From Neisseria meningitidis (lineage in GTDB: Bacteria > Pseudomonadota > Gammaproteobacteria > Burkholderiales > Neisseriaceae), in the NCBI RefSeq assembly GCF_900638555.1, contig NZ_LR134525.1, positions 1,612,001 to 1,676,000 of the forward strand: a stretch of DNA of 64,000 nucleotides, read 5' to 3'. Positions 38,643-46,983 of this stretch are shown here, piece after piece; the stretch's first letter is position 1; each line of letters begins with the position of its first letter. The notes below the pieces were generated by a model. That model did no database searches, was not told the origin of the DNA, and saw only the letters and a list, made by a program, of their open reading frames with translations. A program made the translations under genes and the position numbers.

Positions 38643-40370
38643 TCAATCTGTTGTTTTTAATATATTTTCCCCGGTTTTCCGTATCAGTGCGAACTTACTG
38701 TCTTTGTTGCGCGGGCGCGCACCCTGCCAGACCGTCTGCCAGCCTTGCGGCGCATCCGCGTTTTGGGGCAAGCGGACGATGCGGTAGCGGCATTGTACAT
38801 CGCCGACGCGGTGCGGCAATGTGCCGTACTGCGTCCAAACAATCCGCGTGTGTAGGTCGCCGCCGCCTATGTCGATACACTCGATGCCGTCTGAAAGCTC
38901 CCGTTTTAATTCCGGGGAAAGCGATGCCTCCATACTCCGGACGACGGGCGCGTGGCTTTTCGCCGCGTCCAGCCACGGCAGGAACAGCGTCATCAGCAAA
39001 GCCCAGGTCAGGGTAACGCCTGCCGCCCAGTTGGTAACCGCCTGCCTGCCGCGTATGTTTTTGCGGGTAATCGCCCACAGCCACAAGGGTGTGAACAGTA
39101 CGGCAACCGCCATCGGAATGGGATCGATATCAGGAACATAATACGGGCTGAAATAGGCGGCGCGTTCGGCAAGCTTGGCGGGCCAGCCGTAATTCATGGC
39201 GAAAAAGCCCGTCCACAGGAACACGGCAAACAGTCCGAACGCCATAATGCCGAACCAGTTGACAAACGCCGCCGCGCCGCGTCTCAGGCTGTCCAGTTGC
39301 GCCGCGCCGAACAGGGCAAGCGGCGGAAGCAGCCAGACGAGGTTATCCTGAAAACGCTGCGGATTGACGGCAAGCAGCACCAAAACGGCAAGCATCCAGA
39401 CGACGCCCAAAATCCCCCAGTCGGTCGAAAACAGGCGCGTGCGGCAAACCGTCCAAACCGCCAGCGGCAGCGCAGGCAATGCAAACCAAAGCAGGTTTTT
39501 CAGATAGTAAAACAAACTGAATGCCGTCTGAATGTGCCGCACGCCGCCGAACGTACCGAAAACGTGATCGTCGAGCCATTGCGCGAACAGCGCGGGCTGC
39601 GTTTTTGCCAAGAGCAGCGGGTAAACGGTCATAAGCGGCAGGGCAAAGGCAAGCGAGGCGACTGCCGTCAACATCAAACGCCTGCTTTGCCACGGACGGA
39701 AAAACATCAGCACGGGCAGGGGCAGCATCAGGGCAAATGCCGCCGGATAAGCTGCTGCCAACGACATCAGCGTCCAACCCGTACCGAGCAGAAAAGAGGC
39801 GGCAATCACGCGCCGGCGAGCCAAAGAATAACCGTGCAGCACCAGTCCGGCGGCGGCAAAGGCGGCGGCAGCGGGGTTGAGAAAGTGTACGGTCGGAATC
39901 AGCCCGATACAGCCGATGAGAATCAGGACGACGCTGCGCCCGTGGTGTCTGCCCAAAAAGTTGAAACCGGCAAAGCCGCAGGAAGTCAGTCCGACAACGG
40001 CGAAAAACACGCCGGCAAAGCGTGCGGCATCATACGGGTCGGCAGCCCACGGCGACAGCAAATGTTTGAACGCGGCGGCAACCCAAAGATACACGGGCGG
40101 TATGCCGAAATCGATTTGACCGAACAGATGGGCAACCAAAGGGGTGGGGCTGCCTGCCAGTGCTTCGACGGCGGTATAGACGGCAGGTTCGTCAGGATTC
40201 CACAAATCGTGGGAAAACACGCCGGGCCACAACCAGGCAAACGCCATCAACAGCAACAGCCACGGCTTTTCGTGGGTTTTGGCGGGCGGGCGGGCATCGG
40301 GCGGGGTATAGGTCAGCATAAGCGTGAGAAGAAATGGACGGATTGCCAAGTGTAGCAAATATTCGCACAA
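38643..40370 (-). CDS. ArnT/PMT-like membrane glycosyltransferase
   Basis: Up to 575 residues; MLTYTPPDARPP at residue 18 (ATG 40319) is the likelier start. Eleven or more hydrophobic segments; the first periplasmic loop has SHDLWNPDEPAVYTAVEAL, the DxWNPDE motif of GT83/PMT enzymes with catalytic Asp and Glu. Such proteins move lipid-linked sugars onto lipid A or proteins at the periplasmic face. Donor and acceptor here are unknown; the C-terminal periplasmic domain ends with a basic tail. Two DUS are embedded. It is separate from neighbours in function. Confidence 0.75.
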   Translation of the reverse strand: MCEYLLHLAIRPFLLTLMLTYTPPDARPPAKTHEKPWLLLLMAFAWLWPGVFSHDLWNPDEPAVYTAVEALAGSPTPLVAHLFGQIDFGIPPVYLWVAAAFKHLLSPWAADPYDAARFAGVFFAVVGLTSCGFAGFNFLGRHHGRSVVLILIGCIGLIPTVHFLNPAAAAFAAAGLVLHGYSLARRRVIAASFLLGTGWTLMSLAAAYPAAFALMLPLPVLMFFRPWQSRRLMLTAVASLAFALPLMTVYPLLLAKTQPALFAQWLDDHVFGTFGGVRHIQTAFSLFYYLKNLLWFALPALPLAVWTVCRTRLFSTDWGILGVVWMLAVLVLLAVNPQRFQDNLVWLLPPLALFGAAQLDSLRRGAAAFVNWFGIMAFGLFAVFLWTGFFAMNYGWPAKLAERAAYFSPYYVPDIDPIPMAVAVLFTPLWLWAITRKNIRGRQAVTNWAAGVTLTWALLMTLFLPWLDAAKSHAPVVRSMEASLSPELKRELSDGIECIDIGGGDLHTRIVWTQYGTLPHRVGDVQCRYRIVRLPQNADAPQGWQTVWQGARPRNKDSKFALIRKTGENILKTTD

Positions 40371-40474
40371 AGGTCGTGCAGAGACGGCATCAGATAAAAT
40401 CCGACAGCATCAGACACAAAAAGACCGGCAACAAAAAAGACTGCACATGGCAGTCTTTGCAGATACTATCTTTT

Positions 40475-41104
40475 TCATAATATTTTTTCCTGGCCCGACA
40501 CAGTCCATAGCATATCAAAACTGTTGTTTTCAATCAGGATATATACCCCCAATCCTAAATAAACAACAGCAACAAACCATCTGCTATATTTTTCCAAAGT
40601 TTCTCCAACAGAAGGGACTTGTGCTAATTTTTGGGCAGAAAAAACCAAGAGATAAATCATGACTAGAAAGGTAAGTAAAGCCACTATCAAATTCACTAAA
40701 TTTAAGGTAGTAAAATATGGAACAAAGACACCAATATTGTCAGCACCACAACTTGCAAAAGTAATCATAGCGACTAGAAAAATCAGGTTTTTATTATCTT
40801 TGCGCAAACCCTCTTTGGCAATAGCCTCTCCATCGGAATCTCCTAAAAGCAAAACTTTGAGGCCTAGGAAAATCGGAATCAAGCCGAGCAAACCTAAAAT
40901 CTCTTTACTAGGAATATAATCTAAGACAAATGCAAAAAGCAAACTTAGCAATATCAGGCTAACAGAGCCTAGAAATTGTCCTAAATAGATGTTAATGATG
41001 TCTTTTCTGCTTTTTCTTTTGGCAAAAAATAACATTAGGATAATAAGTAAGTCTACGGCTGTCCCAGAATACAGGATTATTGAAGTAACGACATTTTGAA
41101 TCAT
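40475..41104 (-). CDS. cadD: CadD-type cadmium resistance transporter
   Basis: 209 residues from ATG 41104 (MIQNVVTSIILYSG); 41116 is an alternative. Six membrane segments; TAVDLLIILMLFF, YLGQFLGSVSLILLS and GLLGLIPIFLGLK match CadD of staphylococci and streptococci (LysE-like superfamily), which exports cadmium and perhaps other cations. The gene is strikingly AT-rich with AAA, ATT and AAT codons, unlike its neighbours, and lacks a DUS, so transfer from Gram-positive bacteria is likely. No cadX or cadC regulator gene is next to it, though operator-like repeats precede it. Confidence 0.9.
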   Translation of the reverse strand: MIQNVVTSIILYSGTAVDLLIILMLFFAKRKSRKDIINIYLGQFLGSVSLILLSLLFAFVLDYIPSKEILGLLGLIPIFLGLKVLLLGDSDGEAIAKEGLRKDNKNLIFLVAMITFASCGADNIGVFVPYFTTLNLVNLIVALLTFLVMIYLLVFSAQKLAQVPSVGETLEKYSRWFVAVVYLGLGVYILIENNSFDMLWTVSGQEKIL

Positions 41105-41128
41105 AAAACATCTCATTCAAATATATTT

Positions 41129-41150
41129 TTTAATGTATTCAAACATTAAA
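41129..41150. promoter_or_regulatory. Palindromic operator candidate upstream of cadD
   Basis: TTTAATGT and ACATTAAA form a perfect 8-bp inverted repeat with a 6-bp spacer, 25 bp before the cadD start and between a TTGACA (minus strand, 41165-41160) and the gene. Position over the likely -10 region suggests a repressor site, as in ArsR/SmtB-controlled cad genes. Confidence 0.5.
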
Positions 41151-41182
41151 CTTTGTAGATGTCAACTTCAACCCCATCAAAA

Positions 41183-41337
41183 TATAGTGGATTAACAAAA
41201 ACCAGTACGGCGTTGCCTCGCCTTAGCTCAAAGAGAACGATTCTCTAAGGTGCTGAAGCACCAAGTGAATCGGTTCCGTACTATTTGTACTGTCTGCGGC
41301 TTCGTCGCCTTGTCCTGATTTTTGTTAATCCACTATA
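41183..41337. repeat. Full-length Correia element between cadD and rpmE
   Basis: TATAGTGGATTAACAAAAAC to GTTAATCCACTATA, 155 bp. It marks one border of the AT-rich cadD segment. Confidence 0.93.
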
Positions 41338-41368
41338 TAGATAAGAAGTCAGTATGCCAAATATTAAA

Positions 41369-41399
41369 AAGCCCTGCCATCGAAATGATGGCAGGGCTT
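41369..41399 (-). terminator. Intrinsic terminator of rpmE
   Basis: AAGCCCTGCCATC and GATGGCAGGGCTT form a 13-bp stem with a GAAA loop; T run on the minus strand. About 20 bp after the rpmE stop. Confidence 0.88.
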
Positions 41400-41418
41400 A
41401 ATTCTTGCAAAGCGGCAA

Positions 41419-41634
41419 TCAGCGTTTGAACAGGTTGCCGAATTTGTTGTTGAATTTGTCCACGCGGCCGGTGGTATCGACGATTTTTTGGGTGCCGGTA
41501 TAGAACGGGTGGCACAGGGAGCAAACCTCGATATTGAAGTTTTCTTTTTCCATCGCGGATTTGGTTGCGAATTTGTTGCCGCAAGAGCAGGTAACGTTGA
41601 CTTCGTGGTAGTTCGGGTGAATACCTTGTTTCAT
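41419..41634 (-). CDS. rpmE: 50S ribosomal protein L31, zinc-binding form
   Basis: 71 residues from ATG 41634 ([12 protein letters not shown]); the upstream extension is not part of the family. Two cysteine pairs, CSC and CSLC, mark the zinc-binding C+ paralogue. Single gene with its own terminator. Confidence 0.95.
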   Translation of the reverse strand: MKQGIHPNYHEVNVTCSCGNKFATKSAMEKENFNIEVCSLCHPFYTGTQKIVDTTGRVDKFNNKFGNLFKR

Positions 41635-41742
41635 TTGATTTCCTTTCAAAAAAGCGGGCATAGGGGATGTACCTATGCTACAGACAAGCTCGGCATTCTC
41701 GCTATTTTCTGTTGTTTCGTCAAGAGGATATTCGATAAAATG

Positions 41743-41847
41743 TATAGTGGATTAACAAAAACCAGTACAGCGTTGCCTCGCCTTGCCGTACTATCTGTAC
41801 TGTCTGCGGCTTCGTCGCCTTGTCCTGATTTTTGTTAATCCACTATA
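41743..41847. repeat. Short-form Correia element (105 bp)
   Basis: TATAGTGGATTAACAAAAAC to GTTAATCCACTATA, without the long internal segment. Ends 25 bp before the acyltransferase start, so it may shape that gene's leader or promoter. Confidence 0.92.
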
Positions 41848-41871
41848 AAAAGTTCTTTTGAGGGAGGTTTG

Positions 41872-42381
41872 ATGGGATCAAAATTCTTTTTCCTGCTGCT
41901 GCGTTTTGCCGGTTCGGTGTTGCCGCCGTCGCATATGCGCGGCATCGTCGGCAGACGGGTACGCGGTTTTTTGGCGCGGCGGGTTTCTCCGCATATCGGA
42001 CGCGGGGTCAATATCGAACGCGGGGCGTATGTGTTTCCGGATACGGTTTTGGGCGACGGCTCGGGCATCGGGGCAAACTGTGAAATCTGCCGTGGGCCGG
42101 TGGTCGGCAAAAATGTGATGATGGAGCCGGAATGCCTGCTCTATTCGACCAACCACAAGTTTGACCGTGAAAACAAACGCTTTGAGGGCTACACGGAAAT
42201 CCGTCCGATTACGTTGGAGGACGATGTCTGGCCGGGGCGCAGGGTGATTGTAATGGCAGGCGTAACCGTCGGACGCGGCTCGGTCGTGGGCGCAGGCGCG
42301 GTGGTTACAAAAGACATTCCGCCCTACTCTTTGGCGGCAGGCAATCCGGCAGTGGTGAAAAAGAATCTGCCGGAAGGTTGA
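41872..42381 (+). CDS. Hexapeptide-repeat acyltransferase (LbH family)
   Basis: 169 residues from ATG 41872 with AGGGAGG five bases upstream. Left-handed beta-helix repeats run from about residue 45 (HIGRGVNIERGAYVFPDTVLGDGSGIGANC) to 155, with the acetyltransferase signature VTVGRGSVVGAGAVVTKDIPPYSLAAGNPA. It resembles CysE/NodL/maltose O-acetyltransferases; the catalytic His is likely in YSTNHKF. The acceptor, perhaps a surface sugar, is unknown. Confidence 0.85.
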   Translation: MGSKFFFLLLRFAGSVLPPSHMRGIVGRRVRGFLARRVSPHIGRGVNIERGAYVFPDTVLGDGSGIGANCEICRGPVVGKNVMMEPECLLYSTNHKFDRENKRFEGYTEIRPITLEDDVWPGRRVIVMAGVTVGRGSVVGAGAVVTKDIPPYSLAAGNPAVVKKNLPEG

Positions 42382-42459
42382 ATGCCGTCTGAACGTGTCG
42401 GGGCGGATGATCTGAAAAAACAGGAACATCGTTTCTGTTTTTTGCGCTTCAGACGGCAT
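42382..42459. terminator. Wide inverted DUS pair with internal hairpin
   Basis: DUS at 42382-42393 and its complement at 42448-42459 enclose a second hairpin (AAAAAACAG with CTGTTTTTT). Lies between convergent genes and probably stops both. Confidence 0.7.
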
Positions 42460-42461
42460 CG

Positions 42462-42950
42462 CTATTGTGCCAGCGCGGTATCGATTTCTTGGTAGAGTTT
42501 GCCGAAATCGGGTTCGCCGACATAAGTTTTGAGGATTTCGCCTTTTTTGCCGATAAGGACGGAAGTCGGATAAACCTGTGTGCCGAACGCCTGTCCGACA
42601 GCTTTGTCCGCATCATACATGACGGTAAACGGCAAACCGTAGTCTTTGACATATTGGCGGACGCTTTCTATCGGATCGATGGGCTGGGCGACGGCAAGGA
42701 CTTGGAAGTTTTTGTTTTTATAGTCATTTGCCGTTTTAATGATTTTGGGCATTTCGCTCACACAACCCGGACAGGAGGGAAACCAAAAATTAATCAGGGT
42801 AACTTTGCCTTGCAGGTCGGCGTTGGAAACGGTTTTTCCGTGCAGGTCGGACAGGGAGAAAGCGGGCGCGGTTTTGCTGTCGGGGATGAGGACGATGGCA
42901 AGGAGGATGCCGATCAGTGCGACGACGGCGGCGGTGAGTATTTTTTTCAT
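42462..42950 (-). CDS. TlpA-like thioredoxin-fold lipoprotein/periplasmic protein
   Basis: 162 residues from MKKILTAAVV. One N-terminal membrane segment anchors or exports it. The AhpC/TSA-TlpA-like domain has FWFPSCPGC with redox Cys60 and Cys63, a cis-Pro region VYPTSVLIGKKG, and a TlpA-type insert. It probably reduces periplasmic disulphides or serves cytochrome c maturation. The ATG overlaps the thioesterase stop by four bases (ATGA). Confidence 0.88.
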   Translation of the reverse strand: MKKILTAAVVALIGILLAIVLIPDSKTAPAFSLSDLHGKTVSNADLQGKVTLINFWFPSCPGCVSEMPKIIKTANDYKNKNFQVLAVAQPIDPIESVRQYVKDYGLPFTVMYDADKAVGQAFGTQVYPTSVLIGKKGEILKTYVGEPDFGKLYQEIDTALAQ

Positions 42951-43330
42951 TCGGACAAGGCTTCCAATGCGCGGGCAAGGGTGGCGGGCAGGCTGACGGT
43001 GCGTTGTGTGGCGGCGTGGACGGGCATCAGGGTAATGTCGGCTTCTGCGGCGGTTTTGCCGTTTGGCAGTGTAATCGTCTGGGTCAGCACAATACGGCGC
43101 GTGCCGGGGGTTTTCAGGCGGCATGAAAACTGCAATACGTCGCCTTCGACGGCGGGGCGGCTGTATCGGATGTCGATGCGGGCGACAATCAGTATGAGGC
43201 CTGCCAACTCGTGCAGCAGTCCGCGTTCTTCAAAAAACGCCCAGCGCGCTTCTTCGAAAAATTCGAGGTAGCGCGCATTGTTGACATGGCCGTAGCCGTC
43301 GAGATGGTAGTTGCGGACGGTCAGCTTCAT
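42947..43330 (-). CDS. Hot-dog fold acyl-CoA thioesterase (YbgC/FcbC type)
   Basis: 127 residues from ATG 43330 (MKLTVRNYHLDGYGHVNN). The YHLDGYGHVNNARYLEFFEEARW motif with Asp and His is the 4-hydroxybenzoyl-CoA thioesterase signature. Start overlaps the upstream stop (ATGA) and its own stop overlaps tlpA, so all three are coupled. Substrate unknown. Confidence 0.88.
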   Translation of the reverse strand: MKLTVRNYHLDGYGHVNNARYLEFFEEARWAFFEERGLLHELAGLILIVARIDIRYSRPAVEGDVLQFSCRLKTPGTRRIVLTQTITLPNGKTAAEADITLMPVHAATQRTVSLPATLARALEALSE

Positions 43331-43692
43331 CAGTTCAGGTTGATGGGTTGGAAGGCTTCGCGGGCAAGCGGTTCGTGTTCGAGGTCGGTGATGACGGTAG
43401 AAAGCTGGATGTCGAACCATTCGTTGAAAATGTCGGCATCGAGCGCGGGCCACTCGCGTTCGTCTTCGCACCAGTCGGCAAGTTCGGCGGCGAAAATGTC
43501 TTCAAAACGGGCTTCGATTTCGTCCCATACTTCGTCGGCGGTTTCGCACGGGCGGACAAGGTAGGAATTGGCGTCGGCTTGGATGTCTTCAAGAGTCAGT
43601 CCGTCGAGGTGGTTGCCCGGCAGGGTTTGCAGCCAGTTCCAAAAAGGTTCTAAAGGGATGAGGACGAATACGCTGCGGTTGACTTCGTACAT
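43330..43692 (-). CDS. Conserved acidic hypothetical protein
   Basis: 120 residues from ATG 43692 (MYEVNRSVFVLIPLEPFW). Very acidic, with Trp-rich helices (FWNWLQTLP, ADWCEDEREWPALD, FNEWFDIQLST). I do not recognise a characterised family. It is the first gene of a three-gene overlapping set (this gene, thioesterase, TlpA-like). Confidence 0.8.
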   Translation of the reverse strand: MYEVNRSVFVLIPLEPFWNWLQTLPGNHLDGLTLEDIQADANSYLVRPCETADEVWDEIEARFEDIFAAELADWCEDEREWPALDADIFNEWFDIQLSTVITDLEHEPLAREAFQPINLN

Positions 43693-43816
43693 GGTTTTTC
43701 CTTTGCTGTCGCGCGGTATGCGCAAAAAAGAGATTATAGCCCAATCTGTGGTTTCGGACTGTCCGTTCCGACAGAAGGGAATGCCGTCCGAACACGGATT
43801 TTCAGACGGCATGGCT

Positions 43817-44656
43817 TTAAGGTTGTGTTCCAGGTTGTGTTCCAGGTTGCGTTTCGGCTTCCCCTGCTGCTTCTGCCTGTGTTTCGGATACGGAATCTTC
43901 TTGAACGGCAGTTTCCGCCGCGCCGGTTTCGGCACTTTCGACCAATTCGTCGATGTCGATGTTATCTTCCGTACCTTCGGCAGGTGTTGCACCGGTCTGC
44001 CGCGCACGGACTTTCATATAGAGGTCGCGCGTGTAGCTGTATTTGTCGATGGCGGCTTCGTCCAGACTGTCGGTCAAATCGAGCAGGCCTTCGCGCGTAC
44101 TGACGGCGGATACGGCAGTCGTGCCCCAGCGTCCGACAGGGGTGCGGAAGACGATATTCTTGGGCGAATAAACGGAGGTAATACCCGTGCCGAGCGCGTC
44201 GCGGACGGTGGACGGCCCTAAGACGGGCAACACGAAATAATTGCTGTTTTTCCATCCCCACGAAGCAAACGTGTCGCCCAAGGTGTTTTTATTGTCGGGA
44301 ATGCCGCCCGCGCCGGCGATGTCGATAAGCCCGCCCAAACCGAAAGTGGTGTTGATACCGACGCGGACAAGGTCTTCGCTTGCGCGTTTGATGTCTAAGC
44401 GCAAGATATTGCTGCCGAAGCTGACCACGTCGCACAGGTTGTTAAAAAAATTGGACACGCCGGCGCGGACGGGTTTCGGCGCAACTTTGCGGTAGCCGCG
44501 CGCGGCAGGGGCGAAAATGTAGCGGTCGGCTTGGTCGTTGAATTTGAAAACGGCGCGGTTGTAGCCTTCATAAGGGTCGGCGGGGCGGGTTTCGGCAAAT
44601 GCAGGGGCGGAAGCGAACCCGATCAGCAGGAGGAAGGCATAGGCGGTTTTTTTCAT
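43817..44656 (-). CDS. mlaA: Outer-membrane lipid asymmetry protein MlaA (VacJ)
   Basis: 279 residues from ATG 44656 (MKKTAYAFLLLIGFASAPAFA, a type I signal; the usual VacJ lipobox Cys is not seen). The MlaA core follows: DPYEGYNRAVFKFND, NFFNNLCDVVSFGSNIL, RVGINTTFGLGGLIDIA, LPVLGPSTVRDALG. It removes misplaced phospholipids from the outer leaflet and passes them to MlaC. The C-terminus is a low-complexity acidic tail ending in GTQP repeats from a 12-bp tandem repeat (43821-43856). Last gene of mlaFEDCBA. Confidence 0.94.
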   Translation of the reverse strand: MKKTAYAFLLLIGFASAPAFAETRPADPYEGYNRAVFKFNDQADRYIFAPAARGYRKVAPKPVRAGVSNFFNNLCDVVSFGSNILRLDIKRASEDLVRVGINTTFGLGGLIDIAGAGGIPDNKNTLGDTFASWGWKNSNYFVLPVLGPSTVRDALGTGITSVYSPKNIVFRTPVGRWGTTAVSAVSTREGLLDLTDSLDEAAIDKYSYTRDLYMKVRARQTGATPAEGTEDNIDIDELVESAETGAAETAVQEDSVSETQAEAAGEAETQPGTQPGTQP

Positions 44657-44955
44657 GATTTCAGCCAGTCTTTGATTTCGTACAGTTCGGACAGCGCGCG
44701 CACGGATTCGGGAATGCCGGTCAGCCTGACGCTGCCTTTGCAACCGCGCAGCACTTCGAGCAGCAGCGACACGCAGGCGGAATCGGCGCGTCCGACGCCG
44801 CTCAAATCAACCGCGCGGGTGTCTTTCAGACGACATTGCTGTCTGAAGCGGGTAAAGGCGGCGGCGGTCAGGGTTTTGACGGTTACGTCGCCGCTGATGT
44901 GCAGTGTTCCGTTGTTGAGTTCTGTATGCATAGTGTTCGGTAGGAAAAAATCCAT
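44653..44955 (-). CDS. mlaB: STAS domain protein MlaB
   Basis: 100 residues, or 92 from MHTELNNG (44931). A STAS fold with VDLSGVGRADSACVSLLLEVL, the phosphorylatable-Ser motif region. MlaB stabilises the MlaFE transporter from the cytoplasm. Four-base overlap with mlaA. Confidence 0.9.
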   Translation of the reverse strand: MDFFLPNTMHTELNNGTLHISGDVTVKTLTAAAFTRFRQQCRLKDTRAVDLSGVGRADSACVSLLLEVLRGCKGSVRLTGIPESVRALSELYEIKDWLKS

Positions 44956-44987
44956 GCCATCTTCAGTCTGGCGGCATGGCTTATGGA

Positions 44988-45578
44988 TTACTTGCTGCCG
45001 TTTTTAGCCTTCAACTCGGCAATCAGTCCGTCCACGCCTTTCGCTTTGATAATTTCGCCGAATTGGTTGCGGTACACGGTAACCAGGCTCGCGCCTTCGA
45101 TGGCGACGTTGTAGGTACGGTATTTACCGCCGCTTTGGTAGGTGGTGAAGTCCATGTTGACGGGTTTTTGCCCGGGTACGCCGACTTCGGCGCGGACGAT
45201 GATTTCTTTGCCGCCTTTATTGACGATGGGATTGTCTTTGACGTTGACGTTGGCGTTTTTTAATTTCAGCATCGTGCCGGAATAGGTGCGGATCAGCAGG
45301 GTTTGAAATTCTTTGGCCAACGCTTGTTTTTGCGCGTCGGACGCGGTGCGCCAAGGGTTGCCGACCGCCAATGCGGTCATACGTTGGAAATCGAAATAGG
45401 GAATCGCATAGGCTTCGGCTTTTTGGCGGGCGGTGTTGGCATCACCGCTTTTTAAGATGCTCAATACTTGAGTGGCGTTTTGACGGATTTGGTTTACCGC
45501 GTCGGCAGGGGCGGCAAATGCCATGCCGATGCTCAAAATACCGATGCCCAATGCGCTGATGAAGGAGGATTTTTTCAT
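44988..45578 (-). CDS. mlaC: Periplasmic phospholipid carrier MlaC
   Basis: 196 residues with a signal peptide (MKKSSFISALGIGILSIGMAFA). MlaC/Ttg2D family motifs: PYFDFQRMTALAVGNPWR, FQTLLIRTYSGTM, YNVAIEGASLVTVYRNQF. Shuttles phospholipid between MlaA and MlaFEDB. Confidence 0.95.
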   Translation of the reverse strand: MKKSSFISALGIGILSIGMAFAAPADAVNQIRQNATQVLSILKSGDANTARQKAEAYAIPYFDFQRMTALAVGNPWRTASDAQKQALAKEFQTLLIRTYSGTMLKLKNANVNVKDNPIVNKGGKEIIVRAEVGVPGQKPVNMDFTTYQSGGKYRTYNVAIEGASLVTVYRNQFGEIIKAKGVDGLIAELKAKNGSK

Positions 45579-45614
45579 GATTAAGTGTCCTAGTTTGAAT
45601 ATGATGGCATACGT

Positions 45615-46109
45615 TTATTCGGCGGCTTTTTCCGCATTGCCGCCGTCGGCATTTTTCTCGGCAAAACTCGTCATGAATTTGCCGATAAGGTTTTCCAGAA
45701 CCATTGCAGAACTGGTTACGGAGATGGTGTCGCCGGCAGCAAGGTTTTCCGTGTCGCCGCCCTGCTGCAGCCCGATGTACTGCTCGCCCAAAAGTCCCGA
45801 AGTCAGGATTTGCGCGGAAACGTCGCTGCTGAACTGATACTTGCCGTCCAAATCGAGGCGCACCCTCGCCTGATAGGATTTCGGGTCAAGTCCGATAGCG
45901 CCGACGCGCCCGACCAATACGCCTGCGGATTTGACGGGGGCATTGACCTTCAAACCGCCGATGTCGCCGAAATCGGCATAAACGGCGTAAGTTTTGTCCG
46001 AACCGCCGAACGCCGCACCGCCGGCCACGCGGAAAGCGAGAAAGGCAACCGCCGCCGCGCCAATCAGGACGAACAGTCCGACCCAAAATTCCAATATGTT
46101 CTTTTTCAT
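45615..46109 (-). CDS. mlaD: MCE-domain protein MlaD
   Basis: 164 residues from MKKNILEFWVGLFVL. One membrane helix then an MCE domain (YAVYADFGDIGGLKVNAPVKSAGV, LTSGLLGEQYIGLQQGG). Forms the hexameric periplasmic ring on MlaE. Confidence 0.95.
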   Translation of the reverse strand: MKKNILEFWVGLFVLIGAAAVAFLAFRVAGGAAFGGSDKTYAVYADFGDIGGLKVNAPVKSAGVLVGRVGAIGLDPKSYQARVRLDLDGKYQFSSDVSAQILTSGLLGEQYIGLQQGGDTENLAAGDTISVTSSAMVLENLIGKFMTSFAEKNADGGNAEKAAE

Positions 46110-46159
46110 TAAAGTTCCTTGAATATCCGATGTTCCGCGTTTCGTCTTCAGACGGCCTG

Positions 46160-46936
46160 TCAATCTGTAAACATCCACGCGGTCAATATAAAATCGACCG
46201 CCAAAATCGTCAGGGCGGACGAAACCACCGTGCGCGTGCTGGCGCGCAAAATGCCTTCCGAGGTCGGGACGCAGTGGAAGCCCTGATGCACGGCAATCAG
46301 CGTTACCGCCACGCCGAACGCGGCGGATTTGATCAGACCGTTGATTACATCGTAATGTATCGTGATGTTGTTCTGCATTTGCGACCAGAAAATACCGCTG
46401 TCCAAGCCCAGCCAGGTTACACCGACCAAATACGCGCCGAAAATACCCGCCACGTTGAAAATCGAAGCCAAAAGCGGCATGGAAAACACGCCCGCCCAAA
46501 AGCGCGGCGCAACCACTCGGGCGACGGGGTTTACCGCCATCACGTTCATCGCTTCGAGCTGTTCGGTCGTTTTCATCAAACCGATTTCGCTGGTCATCGC
46601 ACCGCCCGCGCTGCTGGCAAACAGAATCGCCGCCAACACCGGACCCAGTTCGCGCAACAGCGAAGCCGCGACCATATAGCCCAAAATATCGGCGGATTTG
46701 AATTTCGACAACTGCGTATAGCCCTGCAAACCCAAGACCATGCCGACAAACAGCCCTGAAACGGCAACAATCAACACCGACAGCACGCCGGCAAAATACA
46801 CTTGGCGCACGCTCAGGCGCGGACGGACGAAAGCCGTACCGGATTTCGCCAGAATATTCAGCAGAAACAGCGTGATACTGCCGAGAGATTGAATAAGGCC
46901 GAGGGTTTTCGCCCCGACGGAACGGATAAAATTCAT
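46160..46936 (-). CDS. mlaE: ABC transporter permease MlaE
   Basis: 258 residues, about five membrane helices. The MlaE signature EIGLMKTTEQLEAMNVMAVNPV and GALLFASSAGGA-like ILFASSAGGAMTSE region are present. An AG-type DUS (AGGCCGTCTGAA, minus strand) lies just after the stop at 46147-46158. Confidence 0.95.
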   Translation of the reverse strand: MNFIRSVGAKTLGLIQSLGSITLFLLNILAKSGTAFVRPRLSVRQVYFAGVLSVLIVAVSGLFVGMVLGLQGYTQLSKFKSADILGYMVAASLLRELGPVLAAILFASSAGGAMTSEIGLMKTTEQLEAMNVMAVNPVARVVAPRFWAGVFSMPLLASIFNVAGIFGAYLVGVTWLGLDSGIFWSQMQNNITIHYDVINGLIKSAAFGVAVTLIAVHQGFHCVPTSEGILRASTRTVVSSALTILAVDFILTAWMFTD

Positions 46937-46983
46937 AAATTTCTATATGTAAAGTTCAACGGTTTCAGACGGCACCTGCTCAT

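Noticed and set aside
38952..40355. 467-codon plus-strand frame opposite the ArnT-like gene
   Set aside because: Gln/Arg-rich shadow without motifs, whereas the opposite strand encodes a clear membrane enzyme.
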